Source: Geminicoccaceae bacterium (GTDB lineage Bacteria > Pseudomonadota > Alphaproteobacteria > Geminicoccales > Geminicoccaceae). From it: a stretch of 57,798 bases of DNA. The position numbers and the translations under genes were made by a program. The notes beneath the pieces were generated by a model. The model saw nothing but the letters and a program-made list of their open reading frames with translations, was not told the DNA's origin and did no database searches. Shown in pieces: positions 1 to 9,866 of the stretch (the stretch's first letter is position 1; every line of letters begins with the position of its first letter). Location of the stretch: NCBI GenBank assembly GCA_025062095.1, contig JANXAZ010000019.1, forward strand, positions 1 through 57,798, in the 5' to 3' direction.

Positions 1-904
1 CGAGCGTCGTGGTGATCTGACCGAAGAGCAAGAGATAGACGACATAGGCGGCGAAGGCGAGGACGGCGAGGAACGCCAGGATCTGGATCCTGGGGACGTA
101 GAGTGCGCCTTTGGCGGCGCGCGGTCCCACGAGGAAAAGCGGGACGGCAAGCGCCACGGCCGCGCCCAGAAGCGAGGCGCGGGCACCGGCCGCGAGCGCG
201 AACAGAACGAACAACCCGATCAGGGCCGTGCCCAGGAGCCGGAGCCCGAGGTTGGCGGAGGGAGCGAAGACGAGAGTGGAAGCCGCGGCGATCCCGGCCA
301 AGAGAGGAACGGTCCAGTTCAAATAAGCCGGCGTGTCCAAGAATTCTTCATAGAACATGAACGAGCCGTGCTCCATGTAAATCTGAAGTCCCTTGACCGA
401 GAGGACCACGCAGACGACGACGACCCAGACGAAGAACCGCCGCAGCCGCTCGCGGTCGCCGGCGAGCACGAGACAACCGACGGCCAGACAATAAAGATCG
501 AAGACGAGACCGTAAGCGACGGCGCGCAGCGCCATGCCCCGCGCCGGGGTCCAGAGCAGACTCAGCGTCATCCAGCCGAAGAACAGAAAGGCGGTGGCGA
601 GGACGGGGATCGCCTCGCGTCGGATACCGTCGCGCCAGACGATCCACGCCGCGAAAGGAAAGCCGGCGGCCAAGAACAGCACCGTCTCGTCGATCGGCAA
701 CCTCGGCAAGAAATATTTGATGTTGTTGGAATAGAGGAACAGCGCGAAGAGCGCTTCGAAGGAGAAGACGATCCGCACGAGCGCCCGCAGGCCGCGCAGC
801 GACCGCGCCCGGAAGCTCCCTTCGCCCAACCCGTCGCCCGCGGTTGCGAAAAGACGCGGGGAGGAAGAGAAGGCGGGGGAGGGGATCGGCGGGCTTCGCT
901 CCAC
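1..904 (-). CDS. Integral membrane protein of the exopolysaccharide locus, 3' end beyond the window
   Basis: An open minus-strand frame with no stop runs from a GTG start at 904 off the left edge, so the C-terminus is missing. It encodes a chain of hydrophobic segments, for example around ILAFLAVLAFAAYVVYLLLF near the window edge and FVWVVVVCVVLSVKGLQIYM further in. A GGGAG lies 8 bases before the GTG, which starts 20 bases after the stop of the sugar dehydrogenase, so the two are probably co-transcribed. In this context an O-antigen polymerase or ligase type protein is possible, but I see no diagnostic motif. It is not a GT-C protein with an obvious acidic loop motif in the visible part. Confidence 0.6.
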   Translation of the reverse strand, partial: MERSPPIPSPAFSSSPRLFATAGDGLGEGSFRARSLRGLRALVRIVFSFEALFALFLYSNNIKYFLPRLPIDETVLFLAAGFPFAAWIVWRDGIRREAIPVLATAFLFFGWMTLSLLWTPARGMALRAVAYGLVFDLYCLAVGCLVLAGDRERLRRFFVWVVVVCVVLSVKGLQIYMEHGSFMFYEEFLDTPAYLNWTVPLLAGIAAASTLVFAPSANLGLRLLGTALIGLFVLFALAAGARASLLGAAVALAVPLFLVGPRAAKGALYVPRIQILAFLAVLAFAAYVVYLLLFGQITTTL

Positions 905-923
905 GGGGTCGGCTCCCGGGCGA

Positions 924-2261
924 TCAGGCGGCCCCTCGGGTGGTCCGAGGGGATCGCTCCCGCGGATCGGGGAGATCGAGCCGCAGGAGATCGACGATCG
1001 GCAGCCCCGGCGGTAGCCGGCGGAGGAGATCGGGCGGGCGCTTGGCGAGGATCACCAGGCGGGCGCCGGCGAGCGCCGCCTCGACGGCGCCGCGGCCGTG
1101 CAGCCGCGCCCCGGCCGGCAGACCGCGCTCGACCGCAAGGGCGTCCTCGGGCTCGAGGTCGGGGTCGAACACCTCGATCGCGTAATCGCGCGCCGCCAGC
1201 TGTGCGAGCAGCTCGAGCTGCGGGCTGCCGCGGACGTCTTCGACCCCTTCCTTGAAGGCGAGGCCGAGCAGGAAAAGGGGGCCCGGTGGCGGCACGAGCG
1301 CCGCGATGCGCTCGACGAGGAAGGCGAGGTGCAGCCGATTGCTCGCCTCGACCGCGCGCAAGACCGGCAGCTCGAGCGCGCACGCCCGCGCCGTGGCGAG
1401 GAGCGCGCGCAGATCCTTGGGAAGGCAGGGCCCGCCGTAAGGAGCGCCGGGGCGCAGATAGGCGGCCGAGAGGTTGAGCTTGCCGTCGGCGAGGAAGAGT
1501 TCGGCGAGCCGGGCGGGGAGAAGGCCGAGGCCGAAGGCGAGCCGGCCGATCTCGTTGGCGAAGGCGACCTTGAGGGCGTGGAAGGCGTTGTCGACGAGCT
1601 TGATGGTCTCCGCTTCCCGATAGCCGACCTCGAAGACGGGCGCCGCCGCACCCTCGTAGATCCCCAACAGCCGCCCGCTCGCACCCGGCCGCCGCTCGCC
1701 GATGACGATCCGCGCCGGCGCCCGATGGTCGGCGAGCGCGCTGCCCTCGCGCAGGAACTCCGGATTGAGCGCGAGCTCGAAACCCTCTCCGGGCGCGCGG
1801 CCGGAGGCCTCGACGAGGCCGGGCAGGAGGCGGGTCTCGGTCGCCCCGGGCGGGACCGTGCTGCGCAGGACGAGCAGAAGCGGTGCCGCGGTGCGCGGAC
1901 GGCGGGAGAGCAGCCGGCCGACCTCGGCGAGCGCGGCGCACAAGGGGCGCACGTCCAACCGATCGTCCGCGCCGAGCGGGGTCTCGACGCAGATCGCGAG
2001 GAGATCGAGCTCGGCCGAGATCGGCTCGAGGTCGGCGCGCAGCGCGAGGGTCCCGGCGTCGAGCGTCGTCCGCAGGAGCTCGTCGAGCCCCGGCTCGCGC
2101 CAGGGCAGACGTCCCCGGGCCACTTGGGCGAGCCGTTCCGCGCGGCGGTCGAGGGCGAAGACCCGGTGGCCGGCCGCCGCGAGGCTCGCGGCGGTGACCA
2201 AGCCGACCCGGCCGAGGCCGAGGACGGCCGCGCGGAGGGGCCTCGTGCGGGAGGGGCTCAC
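924..2261 (-). CDS. UDP-glucose/GDP-mannose 6-dehydrogenase family protein
   Basis: This NAD-dependent enzyme oxidises a nucleotide-sugar C6 hydroxyl to the uronic acid, a supply step for acidic exopolysaccharide. Visible features are an N-terminal Rossmann motif GLGRVGLVTAASLA, the NPEFLREGSA signature near the middle, and GGPCLPKD, which carries the catalytic cysteine. The C-terminal domain also fits the family. I chose the GTG at 2261 (GGAGAG 8 bases upstream) over a start 138 bases further out, because the added 46 residues are low-complexity and precede the beta strand VLGLG that normally begins the protein. It is followed after 20 bases by the membrane protein gene. Family certain; substrate (UDP-glucose or GDP-mannose) not determined. 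Confidence 0.9.
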   Translation of the reverse strand: MSPSRTRPLRAAVLGLGRVGLVTAASLAAAGHRVFALDRRAERLAQVARGRLPWREPGLDELLRTTLDAGTLALRADLEPISAELDLLAICVETPLGADDRLDVRPLCAALAEVGRLLSRRPRTAAPLLLVLRSTVPPGATETRLLPGLVEASGRAPGEGFELALNPEFLREGSALADHRAPARIVIGERRPGASGRLLGIYEGAAAPVFEVGYREAETIKLVDNAFHALKVAFANEIGRLAFGLGLLPARLAELFLADGKLNLSAAYLRPGAPYGGPCLPKDLRALLATARACALELPVLRAVEASNRLHLAFLVERIAALVPPPGPLFLLGLAFKEGVEDVRGSPQLELLAQLAARDYAIEVFDPDLEPEDALAVERGLPAGARLHGRGAVEAALAGARLVILAKRPPDLLRRLPPGLPIVDLLRLDLPDPRERSPRTTRGAA

Positions 2262-2450
2262 CCGGTGCTCTCCGGCGATCGGCGGCGGTCGCCACTTTAG
2301 CGCGGATCCGCTCGTGCGGAAGGCGGAAGCCCCGCGGCGCGCGGTTCCGGGATACGCTTTTCCGGCCGGTCTTTCGCCTTCCTCCCGAGACAAGCGCACG
2401 CGCCGCGGCTAAACGCGCTCTTCGAAGGCGACAACGCGGCGGGTTCGTCC

Positions 2451-4112
2451 ATGGAGCGCGTCGGAACGGCGGCAGAAACGCGGGAAAGCGCGGGCGGGTC
2501 GTTTCGGCCGGCGCTTTTTCTGTTCGGTGCGAGCCTCGCGTTCTATGCGATCAACTTGGACCGACCGGAGATCCACGACGAGCTGCACCACGTGCTCGCC
2601 GCCCGCGGCCTGCTCGAGACCGGGGAACCCCGGATCGCCGAGGGGCTCTATTGGCGCGGCTATCTCGTCACCCGGCTCGTCGCCTTCTCCTTCGCGCTCT
2701 TCGGCGAGGGGCTGTGGAGCGCGCGGCTGCCCTCGGTGCTCGTGGCCGCGCTTTTGCCGCCCTTGCTCTTCTTCTGGGTGCGCCGCGCCGCGGGGCCGCT
2801 CGCCGCCTGGCTCGCGGCCGGGCTCTACGCGGTTTCCCCCTTCGCGGTCGAGATCGCCCAGTTCGCCCGCTTCTATGCGCTTCAGACTCTCGCCTTCACC
2901 CTCGCCGCCTGGGCGGTCTGGTCCTCGTTCTGCGAGGCCGCCACGCTCGGGGGGAGGCTCGCGCGGGCGGCGATCGCCTTCGGTGGTCTGGCTCTCGCCT
3001 TCGAGCTGCAGCCCGTGACCGCGATCGGCGTTCTCGGCCTCGCCGCCTGGGCGGTTCCGGCCCTCCTCCTGCGCCTGCCGGACCGGCGCTCTCGGGTTCT
3101 GTTCGCGATCGGTCTCGTGCTCGCCGGGCTCGTCTTTCTCCTGTTCTTCGGGGAAGAGCGTCTTCGGTGGTTGTGGCGTCTTTATCGCGAGGTCCCGCTT
3201 TTCAACGTGCCTTACAAGGATCAGTTCTGGTTCTATTATGTATGGTATCTCATGCTCTACCCGACGCTGTGGACGTTGCTCGCGCCCTGCACGCTGCTCG
3301 CGCTCTCGCGCGCACCCGCCCTCGCGAGCTTCGCCGCCGCGACCTTCGCCGTGACTTTCCTCCTGAGCTCGTTCGCCGGCTCCAAGGGTCTGCGCTATCT
3401 CGCCTATGCTCAGCCGCTGTTGTTCGTGCTCTGGGGGATCGGCCTCGCCCGGGTCGTCGAGCATCTGCCGGCTCTGTGGCAGAAGGGGCGGAAGGCCCTG
3501 GCGGAGGTCCTGGCCGGGCTCGGCCCGCGGGCGGATGCGGCGGCGCGCGTCCTGCTCGCCGCCGCCGCGGTGCACGTCCTTCTCGTCAACCCCTTCTGGT
3601 TGCGCACGATCGGGCTTCTGGCGGCGATCCCGATCGGACCCGAGATCCCCGATCCCGACTGGCGGCGGGCGGCGGCCGTCCTGCGCCCGCTTCTGGCCGA
3701 GGTCGCGGTGGTGACCGGGACCGACGATCTCGCCAACCTCTACTATTTCGGCCGCCACGACGTCCTCTACAGCCCCACCAAGTTCCACGAGCTCTACGAT
3801 GTCGTCTTCAGGGACTTCGATCGCGATCCGCGCACCGGCCGTCCGGTGATCGCGACCCCCGCGGCGCTCGAGCGGGTGATCCGCTGCTATCCGAGCGGTC
3901 TCTTCGCGACGGCCGAAGGACACTGGGGGAAGCGGTTCTTCGTCGACGAGCCGATCATCGCGCTTCTGGAGCGGACCGCCGAGCGGGTTCCGCTTCCCCC
4001 GGGAAGCCACGTCCGCGCCTATCGGTGGTCGGAATCCTCGCGCCCGTCCCTGCCCGCCGAGGCCTGCCGCGATCTCCCGCGGCCGCGTCCGGCCGGAAAT
4101 CCGGAAAAGTGA
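2451..4112 (+). CDS. GT39-like (GT-C fold) polyprenyl-phosphate-sugar glycosyltransferase
   Basis: A 553-residue polytopic membrane protein of the ArnT/PMT type, which transfers sugars from a polyprenyl-phosphate donor on the outer face of the inner membrane. After a short N-terminal tail the first membrane segment is followed by a loop with the acidic motif RPEIHDELHH, where the catalytic acidic residues of this superfamily lie. A second signature-like stretch is IAQFARFYALQTL. About ten further hydrophobic segments and a soluble C-terminal domain follow. It is transcribed away from the sugar dehydrogenase, which fits a role in polysaccharide assembly or protein/lipid glycosylation. Substrate unknown. 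Related in type, not closely in sequence, to the protein at 40856-42586. Confidence 0.8.
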   Translation: MERVGTAAETRESAGGSFRPALFLFGASLAFYAINLDRPEIHDELHHVLAARGLLETGEPRIAEGLYWRGYLVTRLVAFSFALFGEGLWSARLPSVLVAALLPPLLFFWVRRAAGPLAAWLAAGLYAVSPFAVEIAQFARFYALQTLAFTLAAWAVWSSFCEAATLGGRLARAAIAFGGLALAFELQPVTAIGVLGLAAWAVPALLLRLPDRRSRVLFAIGLVLAGLVFLLFFGEERLRWLWRLYREVPLFNVPYKDQFWFYYVWYLMLYPTLWTLLAPCTLLALSRAPALASFAAATFAVTFLLSSFAGSKGLRYLAYAQPLLFVLWGIGLARVVEHLPALWQKGRKALAEVLAGLGPRADAAARVLLAAAAVHVLLVNPFWLRTIGLLAAIPIGPEIPDPDWRRAAAVLRPLLAEVAVVTGTDDLANLYYFGRHDVLYSPTKFHELYDVVFRDFDRDPRTGRPVIATPAALERVIRCYPSGLFATAEGHWGKRFFVDEPIIALLERTAERVPLPPGSHVRAYRWSESSRPSLPAEACRDLPRPRPAGNPEK

Positions 4113-4148
4113 AAAAGGGACCGGGCCGCGCGCGGGCGCGACCCGGTC
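4112..4148 (-). terminator. Hairpin terminator between convergent genes
   Basis: GACCGGG (4119-4125) pairs with CCCGGTC (4142-4148), and the GC-rich interior can pair further. On the minus strand the stem is followed by CC and five T, so it should terminate the hydrolase transcript ending at 4177. It may also stop the GT39 transcript, whose stop codon ends at 4112. Confidence 0.6.
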
Positions 4149-4176
4149 GTCTTCTCCACCGGTCGGGAGAACCGGT

Positions 4177-7100
4177 TCACAACTTGTAGAGCTGCCGGAA
4201 CGGCTCGCCCCAGCCGTCGGGCTGCCAGAGCTGGGTGACGAGCGCGTCCGTGCGGTTGCGGTCTCCCGACACCCACATGTAACAGAAGTACAAGAACCGC
4301 CCGTCGTAGCGCCGGCGCAGCGGCTCGAAGCCGTTGGTCCACATGACGTGCATGTTCTGCGTGCGCGGATGGATCGGGTTCGTGGGCGGATACGTGTTCA
4401 CGTTGCTGCAGATCTCGCTCGTCCCGATCCATTTGTTGCGGCTGGCGCCGAAGTCGAACCAGTCCTGGATGCCTTCGACCCACGCTCCCAGGTAGTTGTT
4501 CTTGACGAGCATCGCGTCCCAGTCTTGCTGGACGGTCATCCCCTTGTAGTCGTGGATGCCCATACCGATGACGTCGACCCAGTCGTCGCCGGGGTAGACG
4601 TTCCACAGACGCTCGACGGTCGGTCCCTGGCCGAAATGCAGGTGCATGGTCGGGCCGAACTCGACCATGAAGGTCTTGCCGGCCCCGAGCACGTTGCCGA
4701 CTTCCTGACGCATGAGATCGATCGTGCGCCGGAAGCCGTCGATGAAGCTCTGCTTGTCGGGGCCGATCGAGTCGGGCTTCCAGTTCGCCGTGTTCTCGCC
4801 GCACCAGCGGATGACGAGGGTGTTGGGGTCGCGGTTCTGTTGCCCGCAGCGGGTGGCCAGCCTGCGCCACAACCGCCGGTAGTAGGCGTCGTAGGTGCCG
4901 GTCTTGATCTCCGCCCAGATCGAGGGGTTGCGCCACTGCCCGTTCGAAGGGTTGTAGTTGCGGTGGCTGTAGGGCGCGCCCACGAGGTAGATCACCACCG
5001 GAAGGTCGCGCGGCCACCATTCGTGTCGCAGCCAGCGGTCGTTGTCGGTGAGCTGCCCGGCCCAGGTGGTGTCGCTCGTCCCCGCCCCGCCGGCGACGTC
5101 GTCCCAGGTCGCGGGCGCGGCGAAGAGGGCGGCGGCGATGTTCGGCTCGCGGCCGTTCAGCCAGTCGCGGAACTGGCCGGGGATGCCGCCGTTCCAGGGG
5201 TTGTTGACGACCAGCCCGAGCCCGAGGTGCGAGCCCAACGGCGGTCGCGGTCCCCAGCCCGCCGGCCAGGGCCGCTGGTTCGTCTGTTGGCTGCCGACGT
5301 TGGCGAGCCAGTCGACCGCGTCGAGGGTGTAAAAACCGCTCGACAAGTCGCTCTTGAGCGTCACCTCCGCTTGGACGTTCTGCGGATTGCTCACCTCGCT
5401 CGCTTGCCATTCCCAGGAGAGAGTCTGGAAGCCGGTCCCGGAGAGCGCCCTGGTGCCGAGGTCGCGCACGAGCGTACCGCCCTCGAAGAGCCGCACCCGC
5501 ACCGCTCCGCCGCTGACGCTGCAGCGCGCGCGCACGCGGAAGACCTGGGTACCGACGAGCGGTCCTTGGGGGTTCTCGAAGCCGAGGCGCACACCGCCCC
5601 AGTCGCCCACCGTCGCGGCTCTGTTCGCGCCCTGGTTGTCGCCGATGCCGGCGTCTTCTCTGACGAGATCGAGGCTCCAGCCGCCCCAGTTGATCCATGC
5701 CACGATCTCGTCCGGCCGCAGCCGCTGCTGCGTCGCGGCGGTATGCGAGCTCCCCGCACCCGCCGGATCGGCGAGCCAGTCGATGGCGTCGATCGCGTAA
5801 TAGCCGCTCGCGAGATTGTCGACGAGCCAGAGCCTGAGCTCGACGCCGGCACCGCTGCGATCGGAGAGGAGCGCGGCGTCCCAGGCGAAAGAAAGGGTCG
5901 AAAAGGACGTTCCGAGGGGTTGCGTGCCGAGGTCTCTGCGGAACGCACCGTTCTCGAACAACTCGACCTTGATCGCGCCGCCCGCGACCGAGCAGCGCGC
6001 GCGGATGCGGAAGAGCTGCCGGCCGACCGGCGGGCGGGCGGGCGTGGGGAAGCCGAAATGCGCCCAAGCGGTTTGACCGTTGGTCGTGCCGCGCGCCTCC
6101 ACGGTGCCGTCGCCCACACCGGCGTCCTCGGACAGACGCCGGAAATCGGTGATCGGGAAATTGTGGCTTCCGATCAAGCCGTCGACGCCCAGGCGCTCGA
6201 GGCTCCCGGCGACGGTGAAGGCCACGGGCAGATGGCAATCGGTGCGCGCCACACCGGAAGGATCGCCGGCGTCGTCCCACCCGCGCCAGCTCGTCCCGCC
6301 GTTCGTGGAGATTTCCGCCCAGGCCTGCGGCCACTGATCGCGGCTCGCGTTCTCGGCCCGTCGTACGGCCTGGGCCACGTAAGAGCCGCTCGCGGTGGAA
6401 AGACGCAGCACGTAGCTGCGGCCGCGCTCGAGGATGTGGCTCTGGGCGAAGCGGCGATAGACCCAGAAGGCCGGCGGGCTCGAGGGATCGCCCGCGACGT
6501 TGCGGGTCTGCGGGAGCGCGCTGCGCGGGATCGCGAGCTGCTCGAGGAGCGTGCCTTCGAGCGTCTCGAGGCGGACGAGGAGGTCGGCCGGCGTGCCGCT
6601 CTCCCACCAGACCCGCAGCCAGAGCCCGTCGACCTTGCGGGTGTAATCCGTGACGGTGAACCGCTGGCGGATCAGGGTCGAGCCTCCGAAGCTCTTCTTG
6701 AGCCCGGGCTTGCCCTCGAGGATCGGGTTGCCGGTGACCGCACCGTCGGCCCAGTGGAGTTCGAGGAACCCCCCGTGCTCGTCGCCGGGCTGCCAACTGC
6801 CCGAGACCCGCTGGTGGACGGTGCCGGCATCGCCTTCGTAGGGGCCCCCGCGCAGGTTCTGACCCGAGGCGAGGGGAACGTCGGCGCGGTGGAAGAGGAT
6901 CGCGGCGCCGCCCGAGCCGGCCAGCTGGTGCCAAACGAGGTGATAGGCCCGGCCGGCCTCGATCGGGACCGGTTGCTCGAAGCGCCAGAAGGGATACGGG
7001 CCTTGCGTCGCGAGCGCACCGGCATCGCCGTTGATCGCGGTGGTGCCGATGACCAGGCCCGAGGGTTTGCCCTGCTGATCGGTTTCGACCTGGAGCACGA

Positions 7101-9741
7101 GCTCGCCGCCGTCGCCGGAGAGGACCCGGCAGGGCCAACGGACCCCGACGAGCGATCCGCTGCGGTCGGCGAGGAAACGCTTGGCGACCGGTCCGTGGAG
7201 CACGGGCGTGCGCGGGGAGAGCGCATCGACGTGGAAGGGGTTGCCGAAGAAACGATCGGCGAAGGGGCGGTCCGCTTGGGGCGAGGTCTCGCTCGCCGCC
7301 GCCGCGACGACGACCGTCGCGGTTCCGGTCGAGCTCTTGCCGTTGGCGCTGATCGTGAAGGTGAACCGGTCGGTGCCGACGAAACCGCTCGCCGGGGTGT
7401 AGCGGATCTTGCCGGCTTCGATCGCGGCCGTGCCGTTGCTCGGCGTGCCGACCGCGACGAGGCTCGCGGAACCGCCCTCGACGAGCAGGGCCGAGGCGAG
7501 CGGGTCGACGGTCACCGCCGTGCCGCGGACGGTCCGGGCCACCACCGGCGCAGCGACCGGCGCCGAGCCCGCATCGCCGAAGGCGTCCTCGCCGCCGAGC
7601 CCGTAGAAGGCGCGCGGTGCGCTCTGGTTGGCGTATTCCATCGCCAGCCAGGCGGCGGGAAGGGCGCTCGCCCGGATGCGCACCTGGTCGATGAGCCCCT
7701 GCCAGGTGCCGGCCGCCCCGGGGCGCGGGCCGGTGCCGATCCGCAGCGGCCCCCGGCCGATGCGGGTCGGACCGAGGAGCGTGGCGCCGGCCGTATACGA
7801 GGGGGTGTCGGCGACACCGTCGATCACGAGGGTGGCGCCCTCGCCGCGCTCGAAGACGAGGGCGAGGGCGTGCGGCCGGTCGTCGGCGCGACCGGGTCCG
7901 CTCTCGTGGATCAGCCGACCGTCGGCGAGGGCCATCTGGACCGCGAAGACCCGTCGCTGAGCGGCGAAGGGACCGATGTCCGCGTGGCGGAGGACGAAGG
8001 CGGCATCGTGGTCGGCGCCGGTGCGCGGCCCGCACATGAGCAGCCCCTGCTCGCTGTCGAGCCGGCCGCTCCGCAGCCACAGCTGGACGGTGAGCGCCCG
8101 GTGGCCGTCCAGGAAGGAAGGATCGGCGAGCAGGAGCTCGCTCGTCGCTCCGTCGAAGCTTCCCGCCGGTCCGACCGGCCCTTCGGCCGCGGCGACGCCG
8201 CTCCCGCCGAGATCGCGACCGCGGCCGGTGCGGTCGCGCAGATCGGGCAGATGCCAGACGGCGAGATAGTCGCGCCAGGTGGCGGCGGGATCGGCCTCGC
8301 TCTCGGAAAGACCGGCTTTGCCGTAGTAGAGGAAGAATACGAGATCTTCTTGCGGGCGCAGCTCGGGCAGGCGGACCCAGGCGAGCAATCGACCGCCCGA
8401 GGGATCGTAGAGCTCGATATCGTGGGCCAACTTGGTGCCGTCCGCGAGCTCGAAGCGGAGATCGAAGCCTTGCGGGCTCTCGATCCGGCCGCCCGCGCTT
8501 TTGTTCTTGAGCCAGTCTCCTTCCTCGCGCACGAGCAAGGGGAAGCGCGAGAGCGGCGCGGTGCCGAGGATCGAGCTCTTGGGAACGACGAGCCGACGGC
8601 GGTAGCGATAACCGTTGAGATAGGTCGTGGGCGCGCTCGGCGGGGCGACCTCGACCCTGACCGTCGCGCTCGCCGTGGCCCCGCGGGGATCGCGCACCGT
8701 GTAGGAGAACGCGTCCTCCCCGACGAAGCCCGGGTCGGGCGTGTAGGTCACGCGGCCGTCGGCGGAGACCGCGAGCCGGCCGTGCGCCGGGACGCTCAAC
8801 GCGGCGAGCACCAGAGGATCGCCGTCGGGATCGGAATCGTTGGCGAGCGGGGCGAAGGTGACGGATCGGCCGGTCTCGGTCGTCACTCTGTCGTCGACGG
8901 CGCGCGGTGCCGCGTTCGGTCGCTGGACCAGGATCTCGACCTCGCCCGTGGCGGTGCCGCCGCGGCCGTCGCCGACCGTATAAGTGAAGCGGTCCGTCCC
9001 TTCGAAACCGGGTCTCGGCGTATAGGTGACGCGGCCGCCGGCGAGCAGGGCGAGATCGCCGTGCTCGGGCAGGCTCAGGTTCAAAAGGACGAGCGGATCG
9101 CCGTCGGGGTCGGAATCGTTGGCGAGGAGATCGATCGTCACCGGCTCTCCGCTCGTCGTCGCGACCCGATCGGGGTGTGCCGCGGGTGGACGGTTGGCGG
9201 GGCGGACGGCGACCCGGACGGTGGCGGTGGCGGTGCCGCCGCGGCCGTCGCCGATGGTGTAGGTGAAGGAATCCTCGCCCGTGAAGCCGCTGCGCGGAGC
9301 GTAGCGGACCCGCTGATCCGGGAGCACCGCGACGCTGCCGGCGGTCGGCGCGCTCACGCCGATAAGCGCGAGCGGATCGCCGTCCGGATCGGAATCGTTG
9401 GCCAGGACCGGGATGTCGACGATCCCGCCGGGTGCCACCTCGGCGACATCGTCGGTGGCGCGGGGCGGGCCGTTGGGGCGCCGGACGCGGATCGTCACGG
9501 TCGCGCGCCCCACCGAGCCGTCCGGAGCGCGGACGGTGTATTCGAAGCTGTCCTCGCCGACGAAGCCCGCGGCCGGGGTGTAGGTGAAGGTCCGGGCGCC
9601 GGGGTCGAAGGCGAGGGTGCCGAAGCTCGGCTGCTGGAAGGCGAGGAGGACGAGGCCTTCGGGGCTGTCGTTGGCGAGGGGGGCGAAGGTGACGGGACTG
9701 CCCGCCACCGTCTCGACGAGATCGGGTCGGGGGTCGGCCAA
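4177..9741 (-). CDS. Giant multidomain glycoside hydrolase: Ig-like repeats, DUF2341/LamG-like region, C-terminal GH26-like barrel
   Basis: 1854 residues. Residues about 1-372 are four roughly 94-residue Ig/cadherin-like repeats, each with a LANDS(DPDGDP) element and a YTP..GF.G.D.F.YTV core. A DUF2341-like segment (about 375-475), a LamG-like lectin region (480-700) and a fifth Ig-like repeat (about 715-800) follow. Next come beta-rich binding modules, including two similar copies (about 1190-1480) ending in DAIDWLAD and DAVDWLAN. The last 370 residues look like a GH26-type TIM barrel, with VIRWCGENTANW as candidate acid/base and GTSEI as candidate nucleophile. The start is TTG with GAGAGGA 8 bases upstream; no ATG is available. 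No N-terminal signal peptide is visible, so export would need a non-Sec route or cell lysis. Its position between exopolysaccharide genes suggests action on the cell's own or a related polymer. Domain calls are by eye. Confidence 0.8.
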   Translation of the reverse strand: MADPRPDLVETVAGSPVTFAPLANDSPEGLVLLAFQQPSFGTLAFDPGARTFTYTPAAGFVGEDSFEYTVRAPDGSVGRATVTIRVRRPNGPPRATDDVAEVAPGGIVDIPVLANDSDPDGDPLALIGVSAPTAGSVAVLPDQRVRYAPRSGFTGEDSFTYTIGDGRGGTATATVRVAVRPANRPPAAHPDRVATTSGEPVTIDLLANDSDPDGDPLVLLNLSLPEHGDLALLAGGRVTYTPRPGFEGTDRFTYTVGDGRGGTATGEVEILVQRPNAAPRAVDDRVTTETGRSVTFAPLANDSDPDGDPLVLAALSVPAHGRLAVSADGRVTYTPDPGFVGEDAFSYTVRDPRGATASATVRVEVAPPSAPTTYLNGYRYRRRLVVPKSSILGTAPLSRFPLLVREEGDWLKNKSAGGRIESPQGFDLRFELADGTKLAHDIELYDPSGGRLLAWVRLPELRPQEDLVFFLYYGKAGLSESEADPAATWRDYLAVWHLPDLRDRTGRGRDLGGSGVAAAEGPVGPAGSFDGATSELLLADPSFLDGHRALTVQLWLRSGRLDSEQGLLMCGPRTGADHDAAFVLRHADIGPFAAQRRVFAVQMALADGRLIHESGPGRADDRPHALALVFERGEGATLVIDGVADTPSYTAGATLLGPTRIGRGPLRIGTGPRPGAAGTWQGLIDQVRIRASALPAAWLAMEYANQSAPRAFYGLGGEDAFGDAGSAPVAAPVVARTVRGTAVTVDPLASALLVEGGSASLVAVGTPSNGTAAIEAGKIRYTPASGFVGTDRFTFTISANGKSSTGTATVVVAAAASETSPQADRPFADRFFGNPFHVDALSPRTPVLHGPVAKRFLADRSGSLVGVRWPCRVLSGDGGELVLQVETDQQGKPSGLVIGTTAINGDAGALATQGPYPFWRFEQPVPIEAGRAYHLVWHQLAGSGGAAILFHRADVPLASGQNLRGGPYEGDAGTVHQRVSGSWQPGDEHGGFLELHWADGAVTGNPILEGKPGLKKSFGGSTLIRQRFTVTDYTRKVDGLWLRVWWESGTPADLLVRLETLEGTLLEQLAIPRSALPQTRNVAGDPSSPPAFWVYRRFAQSHILERGRSYVLRLSTASGSYVAQAVRRAENASRDQWPQAWAEISTNGGTSWRGWDDAGDPSGVARTDCHLPVAFTVAGSLERLGVDGLIGSHNFPITDFRRLSEDAGVGDGTVEARGTTNGQTAWAHFGFPTPARPPVGRQLFRIRARCSVAGGAIKVELFENGAFRRDLGTQPLGTSFSTLSFAWDAALLSDRSGAGVELRLWLVDNLASGYYAIDAIDWLADPAGAGSSHTAATQQRLRPDEIVAWINWGGWSLDLVREDAGIGDNQGANRAATVGDWGGVRLGFENPQGPLVGTQVFRVRARCSVSGGAVRVRLFEGGTLVRDLGTRALSGTGFQTLSWEWQASEVSNPQNVQAEVTLKSDLSSGFYTLDAVDWLANVGSQQTNQRPWPAGWGPRPPLGSHLGLGLVVNNPWNGGIPGQFRDWLNGREPNIAAALFAAPATWDDVAGGAGTSDTTWAGQLTDNDRWLRHEWWPRDLPVVIYLVGAPYSHRNYNPSNGQWRNPSIWAEIKTGTYDAYYRRLWRRLATRCGQQNRDPNTLVIRWCGENTANWKPDSIGPDKQSFIDGFRRTIDLMRQEVGNVLGAGKTFMVEFGPTMHLHFGQGPTVERLWNVYPGDDWVDVIGMGIHDYKGMTVQQDWDAMLVKNNYLGAWVEGIQDWFDFGASRNKWIGTSEICSNVNTYPPTNPIHPRTQNMHVMWTNGFEPLRRRYDGRFLYFCYMWVSGDRNRTDALVTQLWQPDGWGEPFRQLYKL
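8620..9735 (-). repeat. Four tandem ~282-bp units encoding Ig-like domains
   Basis: The strand encodes the LANDS element at about 8840, 9112, 9394 and 9676, a period of roughly 272-282 bases. The three inner units share a near-identical stretch around GGATCGGAATCGTTGGC, which indicates recent duplication or recombination between units. Confidence 0.75.
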
Positions 9742-9792
9742 GGCGGGTTCCTCTCGGCTGCGGCGCGCGGCCGCGGGGTGTCCGACGACCCT

Positions 9793-9819
9793 CTTATACT
9801 AGGTTTTCAATCCTGTCAA
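9793..9819 (-). promoter_or_regulatory. Candidate sigma-70 promoter for the giant hydrolase
   Basis: Read on the minus strand, TTGACA (9814-9819) is followed 15 bases later by TATAAG (9793-9798), about 50 bases before the TTG start. The -35 is a perfect match and the -10 is close; the spacer is shorter than the ideal 17. The AT content stands out from the flanks. Confidence 0.5.
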
Positions 9820-9866
9820 ATCGGCGCGAAAACAGCGATAAAGGACGACCGTCCTCCAAAACGCGG

